Part shown: positions 1 to 5,397 of the stretch, piece by piece
Layout: every line of letters starts with the position of its first letter
Numbering within the stretch: the stretch's first letter is position 1
Assembly (NCBI GenBank): GCA_020832725.1
Contig: JAFIEC010000016.1
Span: 1 to 5,397, forward strand
Origin: Paracoccaceae bacterium
Lineage (GTDB): Bacteria > Pseudomonadota > Alphaproteobacteria > Rhodobacterales > Rhodobacteraceae
Direction: 5' to 3'
DNA: 5,397 nt
The notes under the pieces: generated by a model
The model's database searches: none
Seen by the model: only the letters and a program-made list of their open reading frames with translations
What the model was told of the DNA's origin: nothing
Made by a program: the position numbers and the translations under genes

Positions 1-52
1 CCGGCGCGCGCCGCAGGGCGTAAGAGATGGGCAAAACTTCAGGCGCGTTCAC
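1..52 (-). CDS. Possible N-terminal fragment of an unidentified protein, cut by the window edge
   Basis: On the minus strand a GTG at 52-50 opens a frame that stays open to the window edge and reads VNAPEVLPISYALRRAP (17 residues). A TAG stop lies in frame directly before the GTG, so if this is coding, the gene begins here and continues out of the window. It would be co-directional with, and downstream of, the amidohydrolase, so it could be a later gene of the same transcript. I do not recognise the protein. Against it: there is no convincing ribosome binding site, because the sequence just upstream is the long C run (G run on the plus strand), and the piece is too short for a family call. 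The plus strand also allows a different reading, the tail of a gene ending at the TAA at 21-23. Confidence 0.2.
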   Translation of the reverse strand, partial: MNAPEVLPISYALRRAP

Positions 53-61
53 CTAATACCC

Positions 62-79
62 GGGGGGGGGGGGGGGGGG
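62..79. repeat. Homopolymer of 18 G
   Basis: Eighteen consecutive G residues lie between the end of the amidohydrolase gene and the possible fragment at the left edge. No other single-base run in the window comes near this length. Runs this long are prone to polymerase slippage, so the true length may vary between cells. It could equally be a sequencing or assembly artefact, since poly-G is a known false call on some short-read platforms. The run is outside any well-supported coding region. Confidence 0.9.
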
Positions 80-95
80 CGGCCCGCCGCCCCCC
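74..95. other. Strong GC stem-loop just beyond the amidohydrolase stop codon
   Basis: Bases 74-82 (GGGGGGCGG) are the exact reverse complement of 87-95 (CCGCCCCCC), giving a 9-bp all-GC stem with a 4-base loop (83-86). It lies about 15 bases past the stop codon of the minus-strand amidohydrolase, where a transcript-end or RNA-stabilising hairpin would be expected. It is not a standard intrinsic terminator, because read in the gene's direction the stem is followed by more C (the G run), not a T tract. Six bases of the left arm come from the 18-G run, so the stem may partly be a by-product of that run. Confidence 0.45.
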
Positions 96-110
96 GCGCC
101 GCCCAGCGGG

Positions 111-1754
111 CTAGGTCGCGTGGACGACCTCGCCCTTCCACACCGTCTGCGTGACTTCGATCCCGGCGATCTCTGCCGGAGCCATCACCGTCAGATCCTG
201 CGGCAGCACGATGAAATCGGCCCAGGCGCCGGCACCGAGTACGCCGGTCTTGCCCTCCATCCCCAGCGTGCGCGCCCCGCCCGTCGTATAGAGCGGCAGG
301 GCACGGGCGAGCGAAATCGCCTGATCCGGCGCGATGGCACCGGGATAGCGACCTGTCGGATCGGTCCGCGTCAGCATCATGGCAAGCCCGGTCCAGGGGT
401 TGGCATCGGGTGCAGCGGCAGGCCAGTCGGTGCCCACGCTCATCTGCGCGCCCGCATCCATCAGCGACCGGATCGGGTGGTTCTGGCGCAGGCGCTCTTC
501 GCCCATCACGGCGATCTGGCCCGGGGTCATGGCGTTCGGCCCCCACAACTTGGGTGAAACCTCGGCCACAGCCCCGAGTTCCGCGAACCGAGGACGATCA
601 TCGGGGTGGATGTAGTTGCAATGTGCCAGCTCGTGGCGCAGCCCCGACGGCCCGTTTGCCCGGCGCGCGGCGGCGATCGCGTCGAGCATCTTGCGCGCTG
701 CATTGTCACCGACCGTGTGGGTCTTGATCACATAGCCACGCCTGTCGAGGTCGATCACGATCTCGGCCAGCTCCTCTGGCGCGATCAGCAGCGTCGCATC
801 GGGCACATGCGAGGACGGATCATAGCCCGGGGCTGGAGCATATGGCTCCAGAAAGGAGGCCGTGCGTGACGGCCCCACCCCGTCGAGAAACAGCTTGGCA
901 AAGCCGGTGCGCAGGTTGTCGGTTGCATAGAGCGCGCGCAGCCTGTCCATCTCGTCCGGGGACAGCGCATCCCCCAGCGGAGAAAAGCGCGTGATATGCG
1001 CCGCCGCGTGCAGGGTCAGACGCCCCCGACGGTCGGCATCGGCATAGGCGGCAAGCTCGGCCTCATAGGCCATCGGCTCCTTGAAGGCAGTATAGCCGTA
1101 GCGGTTGAGCACCTCGATGCAATAGGCCGTGGCGCGGGCCATCTGATCGGGGCTGTGCCCCAGATGCGCGGCGACCGGGCCCATCGCCGCCTCGTGCAGA
1201 ATCCCGGTCGGGGCGCCATCTTCGTCACGCTCGGCATGACCGCCCTTCGGGTCCGTCCAGCCCGGTCCGATGCCGGCTGCGGCAAGGGCCGCGGAATTGC
1301 ACCACATGGAATGCTGGGAGGCATCCCGCAGCGCGACGGGATGAGCTGGCGCCACGGCATCGAGCAACTCGGAGGGGCGCGGCCCCATCTCGCCGCGCAT
1401 GTCGGCGCGCCACGGGCCGCCAAAGATCCAGCTTCCCGGTGGCAGGGCCTCGGCCCGCGCGCGCACCGCCTCCAGCAATCGGGGCGTGTCGGCACCATAG
1501 CCGACGTAGACCTCGAAGAGGTCGCGCAAACCGCCCCAGATCGCATGGACATGGCTGTCCACCAGTCCGGGCATGACAAAGCGGCCGTGCAGCCGTTCCT
1601 CGCGCGTTCCGGGGCCGGCAAGGGCACGGATGTCGGCATCGCTGCCCACGGCCAGAATACGCCCCTCCGCCACCGCCATCGCCGAGGCCCGGGGCCGCGC
1701 CGGGTCCATCGTCAGCAGGTTGCCGCCCGTAAAGATCGTCTGTGCGTTTGCCAT
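111..1754 (-). CDS. YtcJ-like metal-dependent amidohydrolase (Amidohydro_3 family)
   Basis: A 547-residue cytoplasmic enzyme, full length for this family, with no signal peptide. The family hydrolyses amide or related C-N bonds using metal in a TIM barrel flanked by a small beta-sandwich. Visible landmarks: an N-terminal beta-sandwich start (residues 6-60, TIFTGGNLLTMD), the metal motif PGLVDSHVH (62-70, H68 and H70), KLFLDGV (287-293), H346 in KTHTVGDNA, H378 in RHELAHC, the acidic residue D443 in GTDWP, and the C-terminal sandwich strand (WADFIVLPQD to WKGEVVHAT). The Glu usual just before the last barrel His is Ala here (A377), perhaps a subfamily trait. The ATG at 1754 has a good GGAGGA five bases upstream. 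The gene is transcribed away from the MarR/TRAP operon across an 83-bp control region, suggesting that it acts on what that transporter imports (inference). The substrate is unknown; names such as N-substituted formamide deformylase would be over-precise. Confidence 0.93.
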   Translation of the reverse strand: MANAQTIFTGGNLLTMDPARPRASAMAVAEGRILAVGSDADIRALAGPGTREERLHGRFVMPGLVDSHVHAIWGGLRDLFEVYVGYGADTPRLLEAVRARAEALPPGSWIFGGPWRADMRGEMGPRPSELLDAVAPAHPVALRDASQHSMWCNSAALAAAGIGPGWTDPKGGHAERDEDGAPTGILHEAAMGPVAAHLGHSPDQMARATAYCIEVLNRYGYTAFKEPMAYEAELAAYADADRRGRLTLHAAAHITRFSPLGDALSPDEMDRLRALYATDNLRTGFAKLFLDGVGPSRTASFLEPYAPAPGYDPSSHVPDATLLIAPEELAEIVIDLDRRGYVIKTHTVGDNAARKMLDAIAAARRANGPSGLRHELAHCNYIHPDDRPRFAELGAVAEVSPKLWGPNAMTPGQIAVMGEERLRQNHPIRSLMDAGAQMSVGTDWPAAAPDANPWTGLAMMLTRTDPTGRYPGAIAPDQAISLARALPLYTTGGARTLGMEGKTGVLGAGAWADFIVLPQDLTVMAPAEIAGIEVTQTVWKGEVVHAT

Positions 1755-1759
1755 GATGT

Positions 1760-1765
1760 TCCTCC
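1760..1765 (-). promoter_or_regulatory. Ribosome binding site of the amidohydrolase
   Basis: GGAGGA on the minus strand ends five bases before the ATG at 1754. It is close to the ideal Shine-Dalgarno sequence and fixes this start. Confidence 0.8.
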
Positions 1766-1787
1766 GGATCGCACCATCGAAAAATTT

Positions 1788-1802
1788 GTTGACTATGTCA
1801 AC
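1788..1802. promoter_or_regulatory. Putative MarR operator (perfect inverted repeat)
   Basis: GTTGAC-TAT-GTCAAC is a perfect 6-bp inverted repeat around a 3-bp spacer, in the gap between divergent genes and 36 bases before the MarR start codon. MarR dimers typically bind short palindromes of about this size, often in their own promoter. The repeat overlaps the TTGACA (minus) and TTGACT (plus) -35 candidates, a layout that suits repression by occlusion. A second, looser pair, GACTA (1791-1795) and TAGTC (1806-1810), overlaps its right side. Binding by the adjacent regulator is inferred from position and symmetry. Confidence 0.6.
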
Positions 1803-1824
1803 GAGTAGTCGCAGGTTGCTTGCC

Positions 1825-1831
1825 GGGAGGA
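1825..1831 (+). promoter_or_regulatory. Ribosome binding site of the MarR gene
   Basis: GGGAGGA ends six bases before the ATG at 1838. It decides the start: an upstream in-frame TTG at 1820 would put this site inside the coding sequence, so the ATG is preferred. Confidence 0.8.
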
Positions 1832-1837
1832 AACATC

Positions 1838-2365
1838 ATGGCCAATTCGGCGCGTCGCGTCTTCCATGGTTCTCTGGATCGGCATCCGCCGGTCCGGACG
1901 ATCCTCGATGCCCTGAATTTTCGCCTCACGCGCATCGTGGCGATCAATCAGCGCCTGGGCACCCGCACGACGCGGCAGAACTTCGACCTGTCGCTTACGG
2001 AATGGCGCGTGCTGGGGGTTGCCTCGGCGCTGGAACGGGCAAGCTTCCAGGCGATCCGTGACACGCTGTTCATGGACAAGGCCCAGATCAGCCGGGCCCT
2101 CAAGGTGCTGTCGTCGCGCGGGCTGATCACGACCAGCCCCTGCCCCGAGGATGGGCGGCAGCTTCTGGTGTCGCTGACGGCCTCGGGTCGGGTCCTCCAC
2201 GACAAGGCGCTGGCAGTCAGCCTTCAGCGCAACGAGGCGGATCTGAGCGACCTTACCCCGGCAGAGGTGGAGATCTTCTTTGACCTGCTGGATCGCATCG
2301 CCAGATCGGTTGAGCGCCAGCTTGCCGATGATGCGGAGCAGGACATCGAGGACCCTTCGGAATGA
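1838..2365 (+). CDS. MarR-family winged-helix transcriptional regulator
   Basis: A 175-residue protein, slightly longer than the usual 140-160 because of extra residues at both ends. MarR proteins are dimers that bind palindromic operators and usually release DNA when a small, often aromatic or phenolic, ligand binds. Visible parts: an N-terminal dimerisation helix (about 18-45), LSLTEWRVLG (51-60) starting the winged-helix domain, the recognition helix DKAQISRALKVLSSRGLI (80-97), the wing with the family signature DGRQLLVSLT (105-114, D105 and R107), and a long C-terminal dimerisation helix (about 138-165). The acidic tail DDAEQDIEDPSE is likely disordered. Its last bases overlap the permease start by ATGA, so regulator and transporter are translationally coupled. 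The palindrome just upstream is the natural candidate for autoregulation and for control of the divergent amidohydrolase (inference). The ligand cannot be told from the sequence. Confidence 0.93.
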   Translation: MANSARRVFHGSLDRHPPVRTILDALNFRLTRIVAINQRLGTRTTRQNFDLSLTEWRVLGVASALERASFQAIRDTLFMDKAQISRALKVLSSRGLITTSPCPEDGRQLLVSLTASGRVLHDKALAVSLQRNEADLSDLTPAEVEIFFDLLDRIARSVERQLADDAEQDIEDPSE

Positions 2366-4332
2366 GCGCAACCGAGGACATGGTCTCGCGGCGCGCCGCC
2401 TCGTCCATCGCCGACCCGCTCGCGCGGGCTTCGGTCTATCTGGGGCAGCTCCTCGCACTGGCGCTGTCGCTTACGATCATCATCGTCATCGCCTTCTTCA
2501 CGCTCGACGAGGCAGTATCGCGTTTCGGCGTGATCGCCCTCAGCGCGATCATCGTCACCCTGACCCAACCCGCAGCGCTCAACAGCCTCATGGCCCGATA
2601 CGGCGCGCTGCGTGTGGCGGGGCGGCTGTTCGACCTTGCCCTGATCGCGATGGTGATCTGGTCGGGGGTCTGGTTCTTCCGGGTCAAGGAGCAGCTCTAT
2701 AGCGGCTTCTACATGGGCACGCCCGAGAACATCCTTGCAGGAGCGCTGGGCATGATCGCGCTGGCGTTGCTGACGGTGCGCGCCTGGGGCTGGTCGCTGG
2801 TGGTGCTCGCGGGGCTGTTCGTGGCTTTCGGCTTTGCCGGGCGGGATTTGCCGGGAATCCTGCGTCACTTCGGCATGAGCCTCGAGGGCTTCATGCAGAT
2901 CACATGGTATTCCTTCGATGGCGTCTTCGGGCGCGCCACCGGCCTGATCGCGGATCAGGTGCTGATCTTTCTCATCTTCGGCGCCCTGCTGGAGCGCACC
3001 GGCGCGGGCGCCAGCCTCATTCACATCGCCACCGCCCTCACGGCACGCATACGCGGTGGCTCGGCCCATGCCGCCATCGTGGCAAGCGGGGTGTTCGGAA
3101 TGATGTCGGGCTCGGTCGCGGCCAATATCGCGGGCACCGGTGTCTTCACGATTCCGATGATCAAGAAGCAGGGTTTCTCGGCCAATTTCGCCGGTGCTGT
3201 AGAGACATCCGCCTCTTCGGGCGGACAGCTTACCCCGCCGATCATGGCTGCGGCCGTCTTCGTCATGGCCGATTTCGTGGGCATGCCGCTTGGCCTGGTG
3301 ATCCTGGCCGCGGCGCTGCCGGCGCTGTTCAAGTATCTCGGTCTCTTCGCGCAGGTCTATGCCGAGGCGATCCGACTGGGAATCGCGCCGATGGACCCGG
3401 CCGACGTACCCCGCCTGACCCCGCGCGACTGGCTGAATTCGGCGCTGGTCTTCGTGCCGATCGTGGCCCTCGTGATCACCTTCATCGCCGGATTCAGCCC
3501 CGCCATGGCCGGCCTTGTGGGCGTGCTGACCGCGCTGGTCATGGGCATCCTGCTCAACCCGGATTTCCGGCGCGACCCCTTCCGCATCGTTCAGGCCCTG
3601 ATCACCGGGGGCATTTCCTCGGCCCAGATCATGCTTGCGGTGGCGATGATCGGAGTGATCCTGGGTGTGATCAACGAAACGGGCGTCGCCATCCGCTTTG
3701 CCTCGGCGGTTTCGGCGCTCGGACAGGACTCGCTCTTCCTTGCTCTGGTGCTGGCCATGTGCGGCGCCCTGGTTCTGGGCATGGGGCTGCCGACGCTGCC
3801 CGCCTATCTGATCATCGCGATCATGATCGTGCCCGCGCTGGTGCGCTCCGGCGTCGAGCCTCTGGCGGCCCATATGTTCGTCCTCTATTTCGCGGTCTAT
3901 TCCTCGATCATGCCGCCCATCGCCTATGGCTGCTATGTGGCCGCCCCCATCGCCGGAGGGCATCCGCTGGCGACCGCGGTGATCGCGTTGCGCATATCGG
4001 TTGTGGGGCTGCTCGTTCCTTATGTCTTCGTGTTCTCGCCTTCGCTCCTGCTGATCGTGGACAGTTTCGACTGGATGGAACTGGCGGGCACGGTGCTGCG
4101 GATGCTGGCGATGATCTGGATGTTCGGCAGCGGCTTTGGCGGGGCGGACCCCCGGCTTGGGCCGTTGCGCTGGCCGCAGCGCCTGCTGCGCATGGCGATA
4201 GGTCTGGCTGCCGTGATGCCGGACCCGGTTTTCTGGCTGCCCGCCGTGGTGGCCTCCGTGGCGGTGGGGCTGTTCTGGCCGCGCCCCGCCACACAGGGCG
4301 TGCCGACAATGATCCACAACAGGGAGAAGTGA
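2362..4332 (+). CDS. TRAP transporter fused permease (4TM/12TM, TAXI type)
   Basis: A 656-residue inner-membrane protein joining the small (DctQ-like) and large (DctM-like) TRAP membrane subunits, as is usual for TAXI-type systems. TRAP systems import organic acids and related solutes with an ion gradient instead of ATP, taking substrate from a periplasmic binding protein. Residues about 25-160 form the small-domain part, with hydrophobic spans near 27-47, 55-70, 88-106 and 122-158. The large domain follows with many spans. Its conserved stretches are SGSVAANIAGTGVFTIPMIK (249-268), then ETSASSGGQLTPP (281-293), GMGLPTLPAYL (473-483), and FAVYSSIMPPIAYGCYVAAP (510-529), which resemble the paired re-entrant hairpin regions of the family. 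The C-terminal end has further hydrophobic spans (about 540-590 and 624-640). The ATG overlaps the MarR stop by four bases; a GAGGA at 2348-2352 may help initiation. The partner binding protein starts one base after the stop. Confidence 0.93.
   Translation: MSATEDMVSRRAASSIADPLARASVYLGQLLALALSLTIIIVIAFFTLDEAVSRFGVIALSAIIVTLTQPAALNSLMARYGALRVAGRLFDLALIAMVIWSGVWFFRVKEQLYSGFYMGTPENILAGALGMIALALLTVRAWGWSLVVLAGLFVAFGFAGRDLPGILRHFGMSLEGFMQITWYSFDGVFGRATGLIADQVLIFLIFGALLERTGAGASLIHIATALTARIRGGSAHAAIVASGVFGMMSGSVAANIAGTGVFTIPMIKKQGFSANFAGAVETSASSGGQLTPPIMAAAVFVMADFVGMPLGLVILAAALPALFKYLGLFAQVYAEAIRLGIAPMDPADVPRLTPRDWLNSALVFVPIVALVITFIAGFSPAMAGLVGVLTALVMGILLNPDFRRDPFRIVQALITGGISSAQIMLAVAMIGVILGVINETGVAIRFASAVSALGQDSLFLALVLAMCGALVLGMGLPTLPAYLIIAIMIVPALVRSGVEPLAAHMFVLYFAVYSSIMPPIAYGCYVAAPIAGGHPLATAVIALRISVVGLLVPYVFVFSPSLLLIVDSFDWMELAGTVLRMLAMIWMFGSGFGGADPRLGPLRWPQRLLRMAIGLAAVMPDPVFWLPAVVASVAVGLFWPRPATQGVPTMIHNREK
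4323..4326 (+). promoter_or_regulatory. Ribosome binding site of the binding-protein gene, inside the permease end
   Basis: GGAG lies seven bases before the ATG at 4334 and is embedded in the last codons of the permease, supporting this start and coupled translation of the two genes. Confidence 0.6.
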
Positions 4333-4333
4333 C

Positions 4334-5350
4334 ATGAAACATCTGATGCACAGGGCAGGAGCAGCCCTTGGGGCGGCAGTGCTGGCAAGCACCCTCGCCG
4401 TGAGCGGGGCAAAGGCGAGCGACCTCTACAGGCTGACCTCGGTCGCGGCCCTCTCGCCCTATATCGTGAACACGGCCATCGCGACTGTGGTGAACCGGAA
4501 TGTGCCCGGGATCGAGCTGCAGGTGAACGCCACCGGTGCCGCCACACGGCACATGCTTGACGCGGCACTGGGGCGGAACGATTTCTTTTTCGGTTCGGCC
4601 ACGATCAACTGGATGATGCTGAACGACATCGGCCCCTTTGCCGAGGTGCCCAATTCGGGCGATCTGGAAGAGAACCTCGGGATGATTTTCACCTACGAGA
4701 TCGGCCCGTACCACTACACAGTGCGCGCCGACAGCGACATCCAGACCCTGCACGACCTCCGCGGCAAGCGTGTCTTCGTTGGCCCGCCGGGCGGCGCCGC
4801 CACCCTGCCCGTGCTGACCGCGATCGAGGCGATCACCGGGTTGACGCGCGAAGACATGGATGTAGCCACCTTTGGTGTCGATGCTGCCGTGCAGGCGTTT
4901 CAGGATGATCGGCTTGATCTGATCGTCCTGTCCGCTAACGTGCCGAATCCCTCGGTCCAGCAATTCGCGATGACCAAGCGGATCCGCTTTCTCGACATCG
5001 AGACCGACAAGGTCCCCTACAATCCCGAGCGCGGATCGACGCGAACCACAATCGCGCCTGACGCCTACGGCCCCAACCAGGTGAACACGGATCCGGTCCG
5101 GACCCATGGCGCGCTGGTGAACTTCTCGGCCGGCATGCATGTCCCCGAAGAGGTGGTCTACCAGGTGACAAGGGCGATCTGGGAAAACCTTGACGCAATC
5201 CACGAGACCGCGCCCTGGCTTCCCGGCACCGTGACGCAGGAGGCGGCCCTGTCGCTGGTCACCGGTCGCCTGCACCCCGGGGCAGAGCGCTATTACCGCG
5301 AAATGGGCTGGGAAATCCCCGACCCGATGCCGATCCCGCGCGCCAACTGA
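4334..5350 (+). CDS. TAXI-family TRAP transporter substrate-binding protein
   Basis: A 338-residue exported protein, normal length for the family, that would bind the solute in the periplasm and deliver it to the fused permease. Residues 1-28 look like a Sec signal peptide: basic start (MKHLMHR), hydrophobic core (AGAALGAAVLASTLAV), and an AKA cleavage site before S29. Family marks in the mature part are DLRGKRVFVGPPGG (141-154), the AFQDDRLDLIVL segment (188-199) followed by VPNPSVQQFA (203-212), and the C-terminal LHPGAERYYREMGW (313-326), a strong TAXI hallmark. The N-terminal lobe is divergent: the glycine-rich substrate loop and the GGSVENL-like segment common in the family are replaced by TSVAALSPYI (35-44) and NATGAATRHML (65-75). 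This hints at an unusual ligand. The gene follows the permease by one base; in many TAXI loci the binding protein comes first. No terminator is visible downstream. Confidence 0.92.
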   Translation: MKHLMHRAGAALGAAVLASTLAVSGAKASDLYRLTSVAALSPYIVNTAIATVVNRNVPGIELQVNATGAATRHMLDAALGRNDFFFGSATINWMMLNDIGPFAEVPNSGDLEENLGMIFTYEIGPYHYTVRADSDIQTLHDLRGKRVFVGPPGGAATLPVLTAIEAITGLTREDMDVATFGVDAAVQAFQDDRLDLIVLSANVPNPSVQQFAMTKRIRFLDIETDKVPYNPERGSTRTTIAPDAYGPNQVNTDPVRTHGALVNFSAGMHVPEEVVYQVTRAIWENLDAIHETAPWLPGTVTQEAALSLVTGRLHPGAERYYREMGWEIPDPMPIPRAN

Positions 5351-5397
5351 CACCCGGCAACAACGACGTCGCGGGGCGGCGGGCGTGCGGGGGCCCC
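5351..5397. other. Short downstream tail with no recognised feature
   Basis: These 47 bases after the last stop codon are very GC-rich, ending in the palindrome GGGGCCCC (5390-5397). I see no T-tract terminator, no start codon with a ribosome binding site, and no coding similarity. The sudden rise in G and C resembles the left edge of the window and may reflect a contig end. Confidence 0.5.

Larger units (their letters stand above)
1755..1837. promoter_or_regulatory. Divergent promoter region between amidohydrolase and MarR operon
   Basis: These 83 bases separate two start codons pointing away from each other, so they must hold the promoters of both units unless an internal promoter is used. 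On the minus strand a perfect TTGACA (1801-1796) stands 17 bases from GATGGT (1778-1773), a weak -10 matching three of six consensus positions. On the plus strand TTGACT (1789-1794) is a plausible -35, but the hexamer 17 bases on (CAGGTT, 1812-1817) is poor, so the plus-strand -10 is uncertain. An AT-rich patch lies at 1780-1790. Both -35 candidates lie inside or beside the inverted repeat at 1788-1802, so one bound repressor could block both directions. Confidence 0.6.

Noticed and set aside
62..95. Intrinsic (Rho-independent) terminator for the amidohydrolase
   Set aside because: The stem is strong, but it is followed by a C run in the direction of transcription, not by the required T tract.
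996..1808. A 270-codon plus-strand frame opposite the amidohydrolase
   Set aside because: Antisense to a well-supported enzyme gene, with no recognisable domain, and it would run through the divergent promoter region.
1820..1837. Upstream TTG start for the MarR gene, adding MPGGNI
   Set aside because: The strong Shine-Dalgarno sequence at 1825-1831 would fall inside the coding sequence; it is correctly spaced for the ATG at 1838.
2904..4337. A 477-codon plus-strand frame overlapping the permease
   Set aside because: Same strand, different frame from the permease; the translation is full of Arg, Gly and His without membrane spans or family signatures.
2224..4392. A 722-codon open frame on the minus strand opposite the permease
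   Set aside because: It is antisense to a clearly conserved membrane protein. Its translation is low-complexity and rich in Arg, His, Asp, Gln and Gly, which is what GC-rich codons give when read from the other strand. No domain is recognisable.
3908..5353. A 481-codon open frame on the minus strand opposite the binding protein
   Set aside because: Antisense shadow of the TAXI gene and the permease end; the translation shows no known motif and its C-terminal part is Arg/Pro/Ala-rich noise.
5361..5397. Terminator or hairpin after the binding-protein gene
   Set aside because: Only short palindromes (GACGTC, GGGGCCCC) are present, without a long stem or T tract, and the window ends here.
1..5397. 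CRISPR array, toxin-antitoxin, phage or transposon signals
   Set aside because: No spaced direct repeats, terminal inverted repeats, transposase or integrase motifs were seen; all well-supported genes are metabolic, transport or regulatory.

Overview
The window is GC-rich, tightly packed bacterial DNA. Codon use favours G/C at third positions, and it carries a TAXI-type TRAP transporter with a fused permease next to a MarR regulator. This fits an alphaproteobacterium, most likely of the Rhodobacterales/Roseobacter kind, but that assignment is inferred from gene content and composition only.

Layout: (1) Bases 1-110 are an odd, very GC-rich edge. They hold a possible start of another minus-strand gene (52 to 1), a run of 18 G (62-79) and a perfect 9-bp stem (74-95). 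(2) Bases 111-1754 on the minus strand encode a complete metal-dependent amidohydrolase of the YtcJ-like (Amidohydro_3) type. (3) Bases 1755-1837 are a short divergent control region. It has a perfect inverted repeat (1788-1802) that overlaps a consensus -35 element of the minus-strand gene and a -35-like element of the plus-strand operon. (4) Bases 1838-5350 on the plus strand are a compact three-gene operon: a MarR-family regulator, a fused TRAP permease (small and large membrane domains in one chain), and a secreted TAXI-family substrate-binding protein. The first two genes overlap by 4 bases (ATGA) and the last two are one base apart. (5) Bases 5351-5397 are a short tail with no recognisable gene or terminator.

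Proposed working unit (inference): the periplasmic protein captures a small, probably carboxylate- or amide-bearing compound. The permease imports it using an ion gradient, the cytoplasmic amidohydrolase cleaves it or a derivative, and the MarR protein senses substrate or product and controls both directions from the shared operator. The substrate cannot be read from the sequence. The gene families are known; what may be new is the particular combination, the divergent binding protein and the substrate. I see no CRISPR array, tRNA, rRNA, insertion sequence or phage gene.
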